64,000 nucleotides of DNA from Desulfonatronum sp. SC1 (lineage in GTDB: Bacteria; Desulfobacterota; Desulfovibrionia; Desulfovibrionales; Desulfonatronaceae), in contig NZ_PZKN01000001.1 in NCBI RefSeq assembly GCF_003046795.1, forward strand, positions 124,001 to 188,000. Direction: 5' to 3'. The notes under the pieces are model-generated. The model was given only the letters and a program-made list of their open reading frames with translations, searched no databases and was not told the DNA's origin. Numbering within the stretch: the first letter of the stretch is position 1; every line of letters starts with the position of its first letter. Positions 52,363-61,942 of this stretch are shown here, piece after piece. The translations under genes were made by a program, and so were the position numbers.

Positions 52363-54345
52363 ATGACCACAATTCCTTCAAAAATCGCCCCCCAAGGGGT
52401 GCCGATCGCTGAACCGGAAGTTGTTACGATCGAAAAAGACGTGCTGATCATCGGCGGCGGCATGGCCGCTTGCGGCACCGCCGTTGAGATCAAGCCCTGG
52501 GCCGACAAGCATGGCGTGAGCTACATCCTGGTCGACAAGGCCGCCCTGGAGCGCTCCGGCGCTGTTGCCCAGGGTTTGTCCGCCATCAACACCTACCTTG
52601 GCGACAATACCCCGGACGACTACGTGCGCATGGTCCGCACCGACTTGATGGGCGTTGTCCGCGAAGACCTGATCTTCGACCTGGGCCGCCATGTTGACGA
52701 TTCCGTGCACCTGTTCGAAGAGTGGGGCCTGCCCTGCTGGGTCAAGGAAGGCGAACACAACCTGGACGGCGCTCAGGCCAAGGCCAAGGGCCTGTCCCTG
52801 CGCACCGGCGCCAAGCCGGTTCGTTCCGGTAAGTGGCAGATCATGATCAACGGCGAATCCTACAAGGTTCTCGTGGCCGAGGCCGCCAAGAACGCCATTG
52901 GTCAGGACAACTACCTGGAGCGCATCTTCGTGGTGAAGCTGCTTCTGGACGCCAACACCCCGAATCGGGTTGCCGGCGCCGTGGGTTTCTCCCTGCGGGA
53001 CAACAAAGTGTACGTCTTCAAGTGCAACGCCTGCCTCGTGGCCAGCGGCGGCGCGGTGAACGTGTACCGTCCTCGCTCCACTGGTGAGGGCAAAGGCCGC
53101 GCATGGTACCCGGTCTGGAACGCCGGTTCCGGTTACACCTTGGTCGCTCAGGCCGGCGGTGAAATGACCATGATGGAAAACCGGTTCTGCCCGGCCCGCT
53201 TCAAGGACGGTTACGGCCCGGTTGGTGCCTGGTTCCTGCTGTTCAAGGCCAAGGCCGTCAACGCCCTGGGCGAAGACTACTGCGTGACCAACGACGACAT
53301 GATCAAGGGATATCGTGAGAAAGGCTATGCCAAGGGTCACATCATCCCGACCTGTCTGCGTAACCACATGATGCTGGCGGAAATGCAGGCCGGCCGCGGT
53401 CCGATCTACATGGACACCGCCACCGCCCTGCAGACCACCTTCGCCACTTTGGACAAGAAGCAACAGAAGCACCTTGAGTCCGAAGCTTGGGAAGACTTCC
53501 TCGACATGTGCGTCGGTCAGGCCAACCTGTGGGCCTGCATGAACATCGAGCCCGAGAAAGTTGGTTCCGAGATCATGCCCACCGAGCCGTACTTGCTGGG
53601 TTCGCACTCCGGTTGCTGCGGCATCTGGTGCTCCGGTCCGGATGAGGAATGGGTTCCGGACAGCTACAAGATCAAGGCCGACAACGGCAAGGTGTACAAC
53701 CGGATGACCTCGGTCAACGGTCTGTTCATCGCCGGTGACTGCGTCGGTGCCTCCGGTCACAAGTTCTCCTCCGGCTCCCACGCCGAGGGCCGCATTGCCG
53801 CCAAGCAGTTGGTGCGCTGGGTCGTGGACCACAAGGACTACAAGCCGGCGATCAAGGAAACGGACGATGATCTGAAGAAGATGATCTACGCTCCGTACTA
53901 CAACTACGAAGCCGGAAAGTCCGCTTCCACCGATCCGGTGGTCAACCCGATGTACATCACTCCGCGTAACTTCATGGATCGTCTGATGAAGTGCACGGAT
54001 GAGTACGGCGCAGGCACCTCCACCTACTACCGGACCTCAGCGAAGCTGCTGGAGACCGGCATGACCCTTCTGGACATGCTGGACGAAGACTCCAAGAAGC
54101 TGGCCGCCCGCGACCTGCACGAACTGCTGCGTTGCTGGGAGCAGTACCACCGTTTGTGGACCGTTCGTCTGCACATGCAGCACATTCAGTTCCGTACGGA
54201 AACCCGGTACCCCGGTTTCTACTATCGCACCGACTTCCCCGAGTTGAACGACGACGAGTGGAAGTGCTTCACCAACTCCAAGTACGACCCGGTTGAAAAG
54301 AAGACCACCTTCTACAAGGTGCCTTTGATTCAGGTTATTCCGTAA
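52363..54345 (+). CDS. aprA: Adenylylsulfate (APS) reductase, alpha subunit
   Basis: The 660-residue flavoprotein begins with an FAD dinucleotide-binding motif (VLIIGGGMAACGTAVEI) and has the succinate-dehydrogenase/fumarate-reductase fold. 'GLFIAGDCVGASGHKFSSGS' is the FAD-binding segment typical of AprA. It reduces APS to sulfite and AMP. Codon use is GC-rich and uniform, as expected for a highly expressed gene. A strong terminator follows. Confidence 0.97.
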   Translation: MTTIPSKIAPQGVPIAEPEVVTIEKDVLIIGGGMAACGTAVEIKPWADKHGVSYILVDKAALERSGAVAQGLSAINTYLGDNTPDDYVRMVRTDLMGVVREDLIFDLGRHVDDSVHLFEEWGLPCWVKEGEHNLDGAQAKAKGLSLRTGAKPVRSGKWQIMINGESYKVLVAEAAKNAIGQDNYLERIFVVKLLLDANTPNRVAGAVGFSLRDNKVYVFKCNACLVASGGAVNVYRPRSTGEGKGRAWYPVWNAGSGYTLVAQAGGEMTMMENRFCPARFKDGYGPVGAWFLLFKAKAVNALGEDYCVTNDDMIKGYREKGYAKGHIIPTCLRNHMMLAEMQAGRGPIYMDTATALQTTFATLDKKQQKHLESEAWEDFLDMCVGQANLWACMNIEPEKVGSEIMPTEPYLLGSHSGCCGIWCSGPDEEWVPDSYKIKADNGKVYNRMTSVNGLFIAGDCVGASGHKFSSGSHAEGRIAAKQLVRWVVDHKDYKPAIKETDDDLKKMIYAPYYNYEAGKSASTDPVVNPMYITPRNFMDRLMKCTDEYGAGTSTYYRTSAKLLETGMTLLDMLDEDSKKLAARDLHELLRCWEQYHRLWTVRLHMQHIQFRTETRYPGFYYRTDFPELNDDEWKCFTNSKYDPVEKKTTFYKVPLIQVIP

Positions 54346-54358
54346 ATCACGGAGTATC

Positions 54359-54388
54359 AGCTGCGGGCCGCAAGGCCCGCAGCTTTTT
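54359..54388 (+). terminator. Rho-independent terminator after aprA
   Basis: AGCTGCGGGCC and GGCCCGCAGCT are exact inverses with a GCAA tetraloop, followed by TTTTT. It separates aprBA from qmoABC. Confidence 0.85.
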
Positions 54389-54537
54389 CTTTCTCCCCCA
54401 CTGGACAAATCAGGGTATCCCTGGTTTAATTCTCTGTTGGAGGCGTGAATTCTAGGAGAAAATCACGATTCCAGCCGAGGTTTAGGCCAATTCAGGACCT
54501 GGGGCCCAGTGTCAGGCAAACTGTACGGAGGAAACTT

Positions 54538-55785
54538 ATGGAACATTCAGGAATACTTGTCGTGGGAGGCGGCTTCAGCGGGATCACTGCCGCACTGGAA
54601 GCAGCCGAAGTCGGACATGATGTGTATATCATCGAGAAAAATTCGTGTCTTGGGGGGCGCGTTTCCCAGTTGAATCAATACTTCCCCAAGCTCTGTCCCC
54701 CTTCCTGCGGGTTGGAAATCAACTATCAGCGGATCAAAAACAACCCTAGGGTCAAATTTTTTACCCTGGCCGAAGTCGTTTCCGTCTCAGGTTCTCCAGG
54801 CAACTACACGGCCAAGATCAAGATCAGCCCGCGGTACGTGAACACCAACTGTACCGCCTGTGATAAATGTTCTCAGGTCTGTCCCGTGGAAACGGATTCC
54901 GAGTTCGAACTCGGCCTGCAAAAGCGCAAGGCCGTGTATCGTCCGCATCTGAATTCGTTTCCGTTGCGCTACGTGATCGATCCCGCGGTCTGTCTCGGAA
55001 AGAGCTGTTCCAAGTGCGTCGATGCGTGCGCCTACGACGCCATCGAGCTGGACGACCGGGAAAAGGAAATGACTTTGAACGTCGGTGCCGTGATCTGGGC
55101 CACGGGCTGGAAGCCTTACGACGTGTCCAAGTTGGAAATTCTCGGTGCCGGTAAGATCAAGAATGCCATTTCCAACATGCAGATGGAACGTTTGGCCAGC
55201 CCCAGCGGACCCACCAACGGCCAAATCGTACGCCCCTCAGACGGAAAGTCCCCGGAACGGATCGCTTTCGTGCAGTGCGCCGGGTCACGCGATGAGAGCC
55301 ACCTCTCCTACTGTTCCTACATTTGCTGCATGGCATCCCTGAAACAGGTCACCTATTTGCGGGCCCAGTATCCGGATGCGCAGATCGTGATTTACTATAT
55401 CGATATCCGGACCCCTGGACGATACGATAAGTTTCTACAGAAGATTCGTGAGGATGAGAAAGTCCTGATGGTCAAGGGCAAGGTAGCCCAGGTCATAGAG
55501 GACGGTGCCACCGGCGACGTTCTGGTGACCGCCGAAGACATCATTAAGGGAATCAAGAAAGAAGAGCGGTACGACATGGTGGTCTTGGCCACCGGCATGG
55601 AACCGAGCGTTGCTGGACAGACCCTTCCCGCGGGCATGCAGCAGGACGACGATGGATTCTGTATTTCGCAGGAAGCCGGAGTGATAGCGGCGGGGTGCGC
55701 CAAAATGCCCTTGGACGTCATGCGCTCGGCCCAGACCGCGACCGGTGCGGCGCTGAAAGCAATTCAAACCGTGGTAGGGAGGTAA
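54538..55785 (+). CDS. qmoA: Quinone-interacting membrane-bound oxidoreductase, subunit A (HdrA-like)
   Basis: ATG 54538 follows CGGAGG; a longer frame is unsupported. The 415-residue flavoprotein begins MEHSGILVVGGGFSGITAAL (FAD motif) and has cluster motifs CTACDKCSQVCPVETDSEF and CLGKSCSKCVDACAYDAIEL. It resembles HdrA of heterodisulfide reductase. With QmoB and QmoC it is thought to link the menaquinone pool to AprBA. The stop is 3 bases before qmoB. Confidence 0.95.
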   Translation: MEHSGILVVGGGFSGITAALEAAEVGHDVYIIEKNSCLGGRVSQLNQYFPKLCPPSCGLEINYQRIKNNPRVKFFTLAEVVSVSGSPGNYTAKIKISPRYVNTNCTACDKCSQVCPVETDSEFELGLQKRKAVYRPHLNSFPLRYVIDPAVCLGKSCSKCVDACAYDAIELDDREKEMTLNVGAVIWATGWKPYDVSKLEILGAGKIKNAISNMQMERLASPSGPTNGQIVRPSDGKSPERIAFVQCAGSRDESHLSYCSYICCMASLKQVTYLRAQYPDAQIVIYYIDIRTPGRYDKFLQKIREDEKVLMVKGKVAQVIEDGATGDVLVTAEDIIKGIKKEERYDMVVLATGMEPSVAGQTLPAGMQQDDDGFCISQEAGVIAAGCAKMPLDVMRSAQTATGAALKAIQTVVGR

Positions 55786-55788
55786 GCA

Positions 55789-58080
55789 ATGTCCAGCAAA
55801 ATTGGTGTATATATTTGCGAAGGTTGCGACATTGGCCCTCAACTGAATGCAGGGCAACTCGCGGAATTCGTGCAAAGTGAATACGGCGGCAGCTGTCCGG
55901 TGATCAAGACCGCGCCGGTGCTGTGCAGTCAGGAAGGCAAGGCCATGATCCAGGCGGACGTGGACGCTGAAACCATTGACGGTGTTGCTGTCTGCGCCTG
56001 CTCTCCCCGGGTGAAATGGGACGTATTTCAGTTCGGCGAAAAGACCGTTGTGGAGCGCGTCAATCTGCGCGAACAGTGCGCCTGGACCTATGCCCGTCCT
56101 GAAGCCGACACGACGGCTGAAGGTGAGGTGCCGGAAACCCTGCGGATGATGGCTCAAGATTACATTCGAATGGGCATCATCAAGTTGCAGAAGTATGTCG
56201 TGCCGCAGCCGGAGATTCCGGAGGTTACCAGGACCATCCTGGTGGTCGGTGGTGGGAACACCGGCCTGACCGCCGCTCTGGGCGGCGCCAAGCTGGGCTA
56301 TGATGTGGTCCTTTTGGAAAAGCAGGGTCAATTGGGCGGTTTTGCGGCTCAGATGTACAAGCAAGTGCCGTACACCTTCCCCTACACCCAGGCCGTTCCG
56401 ACAGGCGTGGAGAAGAAAATCAACGACGTCTCCGCCAACGATAAGATCCGCGTTTTTACCGGATCAACGTTGAACAAGCTTGAGGGTGCTCCCGGTCAGT
56501 ACACCGCCGTGATCGCCACGGGCAACGGCGAGGAACGCATCACCGTCGGTTCCGTGGTCCTGGCCACAGGATGGAAGCCGTTCGATCCCGAGGCACGGGT
56601 CGTGGAGGCCGAAGCCCCGAAGGAAGAGAGCAAGGAAGGGGAAGAGATCGCGGTCGTTGATACGCCGGAAATCCAGAAGGGAGAAAATGTTCTGGCTCCC
56701 CTGGGACACGGCAAGTTCACCAACGTGATCACCAACGTAGACATGGAGTTGATGGCCAAGAAAGGCGAGTTGCTGCGGCCTTCCGACGGACGTCCCGTTC
56801 AGTCCGTGGCCTTTATCCAGTGTGCCGGACAGCGCTCCACCGAGGAAGGTCACCTGCCGTACTGTTCTTCGGTCTGCTGCATGGTGTCGCTGAAACAGGC
56901 CGGCTATCTGCGTGAAAAGAACCCCAACGGCAAGGCGTTCATCATCTACAAGGATATGATCGTTCCCGGTCTTCAGGAGCTGTACTACAAGGCCGCTCAG
57001 GACGATCCCGGCATTTTCCTGACCAAGGGAGACGTGATCGAGGTCAAGGAAGATTCCGACGGCGGGATCATCATCCAGGCGGAGAATACCCTGCTGGGCG
57101 AGCCCTTGGAGATCAAGGTCGACGTTCTGGTGCTGGCCACGGGCATGGTGCCCACGACCCTGGCCGATCCGGTCATGAACTTCGCCTATCGACAGGGCCC
57201 GGCATTTCCGGATCTGAACCTGTTCAACGGATTTGCCGACTCCAACTATATCTGTTTCCCTTACGAAACTCGACGAACCGGCGTCTATTCAGCCGGATGC
57301 GTCCACCAGCCCATGCTCATGGGCGCCGCGGAGGACGACGCTTCCGGGGCCGTGCTCAAGGCCATCCAGTGCCTTGAGTCCATCAACCGCGGAATGGCCG
57401 TGCATCCGCGATCCGGTGACATCTCCTTTCCCAAGTTCAACATGGTTCGGTGCACCCAGTGTAAGCGCTGCACCGAGGAATGTCCCTTCGGCGCCCTGGA
57501 CGACGATGAAAAGGGTACGCCACAGCCTAACCCGACTCGCTGCCGCCGTTGCGGAACCTGCATGGGCGCGTGTCCGGAACGCGTGATCTCCTTCGAGGAG
57601 TACAACGTGGACATGATCGCCTCGATGATCAAGGAAAACGAGGTTCCGGACGATATCGACGAAGGCGGTCCGCGGGTCATCGTGTTCGTCTGTGAGAACG
57701 ACGCCTATCCGGCTCTGGACATGGCCGCGTTCCAAGGCAAGAAATGGTCCCCGTACGTCAGGTTCATTTCCGTCCGTTGTCTGGGCTCCATCAACAGCAT
57801 TTGGGTCGCTGACTCCATGTCCAAGGGCATTGACGGCGTCCTGCTGCTGGGCTGCAAATACGGCGACGATTACCAATGTCACTTCGCCAAGGGCAGCGAA
57901 CTCTGCAACAAGCGCATGGAAAACATCGCCGAGACCCTCGGGCGCTTGCAGTTGGAGCCGGAACGTGTCCAGCAGAAGCAGGTGGCCATAGACGAATACG
58001 ACAAGATTCCGCAGATGATCGACGACTTCATGAATCATATCATCGACGATATCGGCGCCAACCCATACAAAGGCTTCTAG
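55789..58080 (+). CDS. qmoB: Quinone-interacting membrane-bound oxidoreductase, subunit B (HdrA/MvhD-like)
   Basis: The 763-residue protein has an N-terminal region with scattered cysteines (CEGCDIGPQLNAGQ, VCACSPRVKWDV), an FAD-binding segment ILVVGGGNTGLTAALGGAKL and two [4Fe-4S] motifs CTQCKRCTEECPFGALDDD and CRRCGTCMGACPERVISF, and a C-terminal MvhD/FrhD-like domain (VRCLGSINSIWVADSMSKGI; LLLGCKYGDDYQCHF). It is probably the electron-splitting or transfer centre of the Qmo complex. Length is normal for QmoB. Confidence 0.95.
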   Translation: MSSKIGVYICEGCDIGPQLNAGQLAEFVQSEYGGSCPVIKTAPVLCSQEGKAMIQADVDAETIDGVAVCACSPRVKWDVFQFGEKTVVERVNLREQCAWTYARPEADTTAEGEVPETLRMMAQDYIRMGIIKLQKYVVPQPEIPEVTRTILVVGGGNTGLTAALGGAKLGYDVVLLEKQGQLGGFAAQMYKQVPYTFPYTQAVPTGVEKKINDVSANDKIRVFTGSTLNKLEGAPGQYTAVIATGNGEERITVGSVVLATGWKPFDPEARVVEAEAPKEESKEGEEIAVVDTPEIQKGENVLAPLGHGKFTNVITNVDMELMAKKGELLRPSDGRPVQSVAFIQCAGQRSTEEGHLPYCSSVCCMVSLKQAGYLREKNPNGKAFIIYKDMIVPGLQELYYKAAQDDPGIFLTKGDVIEVKEDSDGGIIIQAENTLLGEPLEIKVDVLVLATGMVPTTLADPVMNFAYRQGPAFPDLNLFNGFADSNYICFPYETRRTGVYSAGCVHQPMLMGAAEDDASGAVLKAIQCLESINRGMAVHPRSGDISFPKFNMVRCTQCKRCTEECPFGALDDDEKGTPQPNPTRCRRCGTCMGACPERVISFEEYNVDMIASMIKENEVPDDIDEGGPRVIVFVCENDAYPALDMAAFQGKKWSPYVRFISVRCLGSINSIWVADSMSKGIDGVLLLGCKYGDDYQCHFAKGSELCNKRMENIAETLGRLQLEPERVQQKQVAIDEYDKIPQMIDDFMNHIIDDIGANPYKGF

Positions 58081-58093
58081 GAGGTGACGGAAT

Positions 58094-59266
58094 ATGGCAC
58101 AAGTTAAACGCATTGAGCCCGATCTGCAGTTTATTCAGGAGATGCAGGCCGCGGGCGGAGAATCACTCAAGAAATGCTATCAATGCGCCACGTGTTCTGT
58201 GGTCTGCCCCCTGTCGCCGGAGGAAAATCCCTACCCGCGCAAGGAGATGATCTGGGCGCAGTGGGGGCTGAAGGATAAGTTGGTGGGTGATTTGGACATG
58301 TGGCTCTGCCACAATTGCGGCACCTGTTCTGACCAGTGTCCCCGCGGCGCGAAGCCGGCGGACTTGATGGCGGCCATGCGCAACATGGCCTACCAGAACA
58401 TCGCGCAGCCGACTATCATGGGCAAGTTCATGAGTTCAGCCAAGTACCTGCCGATTCTGGCCGGTATTCCCGCGCTGATTTTCCTGATTGCCTGGTTCGT
58501 GACCTCCGGATTCTTCGGAACGCCAGTGGATGATAACGGTCAAGTCCTGTACCGCCTGGTCTTCCCCCAGACGGCGTTTATTGACCCCCTGTTCGGCTTG
58601 ATCGCCGTGGCCGTGGTGGTAATTTTTGTTCGGGGAGTGCTCTCCCTGATCAAAACTTTCAATGATTCACCACAAGCACCCATGGGCGGGGTACCCGTAC
58701 TGACCGTGCTCAAGTCCACGTGGCAGGTAATCATCGACGAGATCCTTTCCCACACCAAGTGGAAGGAGTGCGGTGGAGACAACACTGACCGCTACTACGG
58801 ACATATGGGGATCTTCTTTGGTTTTGTTGGTCTGTTCATCGTTACGGCCTACGTGGGCGTAGCCTACTGGCTGGGCGTATTCACCGGCTTGGATCTGATG
58901 ACTCCCATGAGCCTGTGGAACCCCTTTAAGATCTTGGCCAATATCGCATCCATTGCCCTGATCGTCGGCTTGGTGATGGTGACCAAGCGGCGTTTGAACC
59001 TGGACGACGCGAAGTTCAAGTCGAACTACTACGATTGGTACCTGCTGGGCGTTATCTGGGTCGTGGCCCTGTCCGGAATGTTTAGTCAGCTGTTGCGCTT
59101 GGCCAATGTTCCCGGCGCGGCCTACCCGATGTACTACATTCACTTGGTGAGCATCTTCATGCTTTTCGCCTATCTGCCTTGGTCCAAGCTGGCGCACCTG
59201 GTTTACCGCACGGTGGCCCTGGGGTATGCGCGGCACATCGGCAGGTCGCCCAAGCCGCAAGCTTAG
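58094..59266 (+). CDS. qmoC: Quinone-interacting membrane-bound oxidoreductase, subunit C (HdrC-HdrE fusion)
   Basis: The 390-residue protein has an N-terminal HdrC-like part with two cluster motifs, CYQCATCSVVCPLSPEENPY and CHNCGTCSDQCPRGAKPADL, followed by about six membrane helices of an HdrE/NarI-like cytochrome b. It anchors the complex and meets menaquinone. AGGAGG precedes the ATG. In D. vulgaris a small qmoD follows qmoC; here a terminator comes at once. Confidence 0.95.
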   Translation: MAQVKRIEPDLQFIQEMQAAGGESLKKCYQCATCSVVCPLSPEENPYPRKEMIWAQWGLKDKLVGDLDMWLCHNCGTCSDQCPRGAKPADLMAAMRNMAYQNIAQPTIMGKFMSSAKYLPILAGIPALIFLIAWFVTSGFFGTPVDDNGQVLYRLVFPQTAFIDPLFGLIAVAVVVIFVRGVLSLIKTFNDSPQAPMGGVPVLTVLKSTWQVIIDEILSHTKWKECGGDNTDRYYGHMGIFFGFVGLFIVTAYVGVAYWLGVFTGLDLMTPMSLWNPFKILANIASIALIVGLVMVTKRRLNLDDAKFKSNYYDWYLLGVIWVVALSGMFSQLLRLANVPGAAYPMYYIHLVSIFMLFAYLPWSKLAHLVYRTVALGYARHIGRSPKPQA

Positions 59267-59290
59267 TGCCTTGACTCTTTGTGATGATCA

Positions 59291-59321
59291 AAACCAGGGT
59301 CGAGAGACCCTGGTTTTTTTT
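59291..59321 (+). terminator. Rho-independent terminator after qmoC
   Basis: AAACCAGGGTC and GACCCTGGTTT pair perfectly around GAGA, followed by a run of Ts to 59321. It ends the sulfate-reduction block. Confidence 0.88.
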
Positions 59322-59401
59322 GGTCAGTCCCAGCACTTGTCAGAACGAGCCGTTCAAGCTATTTATCTCGTTTTCGCAAATACACCAAGGAGTCATTTCC
59401 A

Positions 59402-59620
59402 ATGAAAAAAGAGATTCATCCTGAAACAAGCAAACGCAAGATCCACTGCGCCTGCGGTCATGAGATCGTGGCTTTGACCACCCAGCGCAACGACGTCCAG
59501 ATGGAAATATGCGCCAACTGCCATCCCTTTTACACCGGCAAGCAACGTTTCGTGGACACGGCCGGACGAATCGACCGCTTCAAAAAGAAGTATGCTTCCG
59601 TAGCTGGCGGCAAGGCCTGA
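59402..59620 (+). CDS. rpmE: 50S ribosomal protein L31 (zinc-binding type)
   Basis: The 72-residue product starts [20 protein letters not shown] and has the L31 zinc ligands CAC and [20 protein letters not shown]. It is the zinc-binding form, matched by CxC and CxxC pairs. CAAGGAG precedes the ATG. It leads the group rpmE-prfA-prmC-lpxC. The 215 bases between rpmE and prfA hold no visible gene. Confidence 0.95.
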   Translation: MKKEIHPETSKRKIHCACGHEIVALTTQRNDVQMEICANCHPFYTGKQRFVDTAGRIDRFKKKYASVAGGKA

Positions 59621-59835
59621 TTTGGAGAACCTCCTCAGCCGCGTCTATTCCCTCCCAAGCTTAAGAAATACGCCTACGCGTCCACGGGCATGATCCGACG
59701 ACGACGTGGGCGTTGTTTATCTTCGGATGCTTCTCCCAGAGTTACTTTGGGAACGTCTTTTTTGTGATCTGATGGTTCTTGTGGATTTATTGTCTCACCC
59801 ACGCAAATTGTATTTCCAAGATGGACTGATTCGCC

Positions 59836-60912
59836 ATGTTCGCCAAGCTCGAAAGCTTGCAGGAAAAATATCAAGAGTTGGAACGTGAACTCAGTTCCGC
59901 AGAGGTCTTCAACGATCAGGACCGCTATCGGCAACTGACTAAGCGGCATTCCGAGCTGGGCGAGATCGTTTCCGTCTATCGAGAATTCACACGTCTTTCT
60001 GCCGATGCTCATTCCAACAAGGAAATGTTCAGCGATTCGGACCCGGAGATCCGTGAAATGGCTCGGGCCGAGGGGACACAATTGGAGGAGCAGTTGGAGA
60101 CGTTGCGGCTCCGATTGCAGATTCTTCTGCTTCCAAAAGATCCTCTGGACGACCGGAACGTGATTCTGGAAATCCGAGCCGGAACCGGCGGTGAAGAGGC
60201 GGCTCTTTTCGCCTCGGATCTCTTCCGAATGTACATGCGCTACGCGGAGCGAGTCGGACTGCGAACGGAATTGATCCAATCCAGCGAGAGCGGCACCGGC
60301 GGGTTCAAGGAAGTCATCGCCTCCATCTCCGGAGACAAGGTCTACAGCCGACTCAAGCACGAGTCCGGGGTGCATCGAGTCCAGCGTGTCCCAGCCACGG
60401 AATCCCAGGGGCGGATCCATACTTCCGCCGTGACCGTGGCCATTTTGCCCGAGGCTGAGGAAGTGGATGTGCACATCGATCCGGGTGACGTGCGCGTGGA
60501 TGTGTATCGCTCTTCCGGCCCCGGTGGACAGAGCGTGAACACCACGGACTCCGCCGTGCGTGTGACCCACATCCCCACGGGGCTGGTGGTCATTTGTCAG
60601 GACGAAAAGTCGCAGCACAAGAACCGGGCCAAGGCCATGAAAGTCCTCCGCTCCCGTCTGCTCAAGGCCAAGCAGGACGAACAAAAAGCTTCCTACGATC
60701 AGAACAGAAAGAATCAGGTCGGTAGCGGTGACCGTTCCGAGCGGATTCGAACCTACAATTTTCCTCAGGGTCGGATCACGGACCATCGCATCAATCTCAC
60801 CCTGTATCGCCTTGAATCCATCCTGGAAGGGGAAATGGACGAATTGGTGAACGCCCTGGTCCAGCACTATCAGACCGAAGCCTTGAAAGCCGAATCCGAC
60901 GACGGATATTGA
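59836..60912 (+). CDS. prfA: Peptide chain release factor 1
   Basis: The 358-residue product has the catalytic GGQ loop in 'DVYRSSGPGGQSVNTTDSAV' and the codon-recognition region with 'HRVQRVPATESQGRIHTSA'. RF1 ends translation at UAA and UAG. No clear ribosome site precedes the ATG (ATTCGCC), and a few codons upstream are open, but length matches the family. The prmC start follows at once, fitting that PrmC methylates the GGQ glutamine. Confidence 0.96.
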   Translation: MFAKLESLQEKYQELERELSSAEVFNDQDRYRQLTKRHSELGEIVSVYREFTRLSADAHSNKEMFSDSDPEIREMARAEGTQLEEQLETLRLRLQILLLPKDPLDDRNVILEIRAGTGGEEAALFASDLFRMYMRYAERVGLRTELIQSSESGTGGFKEVIASISGDKVYSRLKHESGVHRVQRVPATESQGRIHTSAVTVAILPEAEEVDVHIDPGDVRVDVYRSSGPGGQSVNTTDSAVRVTHIPTGLVVICQDEKSQHKNRAKAMKVLRSRLLKAKQDEQKASYDQNRKNQVGSGDRSERIRTYNFPQGRITDHRINLTLYRLESILEGEMDELVNALVQHYQTEALKAESDDGY

Positions 60913-60914
60913 TC

Positions 60915-61784
60915 ATGTCGCCGACGCGGCCCATCCTGCGTGAAATCCTCGCCAAAAGCACCCAGTTTCTTACCACGAAGCAAGTAGACTCCCCTCGTCT
61001 AAGCGCGGAGCTTGTAGTCGCCCATGCCTTAGGGCTGAATCGACTCGATCTGTTTTTGGATCTTGACAAGCCCCTGAGCGAGCCGGAGCTGGCTCGAATT
61101 CGTCCGCTCCTGAAACGGCGGGGAACCGGCGAGCCGATGGCCTATATCCTGGAACGACGCGAGTTCTACGGGCTGGACTTTCATGTCTCTCCCGAAGTGC
61201 TGATCCCTCGTCCGGATACCGAGTTAGGCGTGGAGCTCGCACTGAAGCTGTTTGACCGGGAGCATTTTTTTTGTTTTGCCGACGTCGGTACCGGCAGCGG
61301 AGCACTTTGCGTAACTCTGCTCAAACTTTTTCCCCAAGCTCGGGCCGTGGCGACGGATATTTCTTCTGGCGCACTGAACGTCGCGACCGGGAATTTGCGG
61401 CAACACGGCGTGGATCAGCGCTGCTTACTGACAACGGGAGACTTGTTGCGGCACGTAAAAGCTTGCAGCCTGGACCTGATCGTGTCCAATCTGCCGTATA
61501 TCGGGGAGAAAGAGGCAAAAAGCCTGAGCCGGGAAGTCGTCGCCTTTGAGCCTCGCCTCGCCCTTTTCGGCGGATTGGAAGGTGATGAACTGTTTGCTCC
61601 CCTGCTGCGGGACGCTCAGGAAGTCTTGATCAACGGTGGCTTCGTGCTTCTGGAGGTCGGGACGAACCAGGCGACGAGCCTTTGCGATCAAATCCAGCAT
61701 ATGTCGCCTCGGTGGACGGACATCGAGGTTCATAAAGATCTGGCGGGTCATGAGCGTTTTGTCCAGGCCCGGTTGCGATGGTGA
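60915..61784 (+). CDS. prmC: Release factor glutamine N5-methyltransferase
   Basis: The 289-residue product has an N-terminal helical domain and a class I SAM fold with motif I 'FADVGTGSGALCVTLLKLFP' and the substrate motif at 192-195. That motif reads NLPY (IVSNLPYIGE) in place of the usual NPPY, a single-codon change. 'GEPMAYILERREFYGLDFHV' and 'LIPRPDTELGVELAL' are standard. It follows prfA with a two-base gap. Confidence 0.92.
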   Translation: MSPTRPILREILAKSTQFLTTKQVDSPRLSAELVVAHALGLNRLDLFLDLDKPLSEPELARIRPLLKRRGTGEPMAYILERREFYGLDFHVSPEVLIPRPDTELGVELALKLFDREHFFCFADVGTGSGALCVTLLKLFPQARAVATDISSGALNVATGNLRQHGVDQRCLLTTGDLLRHVKACSLDLIVSNLPYIGEKEAKSLSREVVAFEPRLALFGGLEGDELFAPLLRDAQEVLINGGFVLLEVGTNQATSLCDQIQHMSPRWTDIEVHKDLAGHERFVQARLRW

Positions 61785-61806
61785 CGTTTGTGGTTTCAGT
61801 GTTGTG

Positions 61807-61852
61807 AAAAAAAAACGCCATTAGTTGCGAAAGCAACGAATTCTGAAAGGCG
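61807..61852 (-). terminator. Terminator-shaped hairpin on the minus strand upstream of lpxC
   Basis: On the minus strand CGCC, CGTTGC, TTTC loop, GCAAC and GGCG are followed by nine Ts (plus-strand A-run 61807-61815). The flanking genes run the other way, so it would end an antisense or small transcript from this gap. Confidence 0.3.
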
Positions 61853-61942
61853 GTCGAGAATTAAAGCTAGGTATTTTAGGGTGTAACTGTTTTTTTGGGC
61901 GCGGTATGTTCATTGCATGGTCGTGACGCAGAAGGAGTGTGC

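Noticed and set aside
59706-59888. 60-residue frame between rpmE and prfA
   Set aside because: No ribosome site and it overlaps the start of prfA; no similarity recognised.
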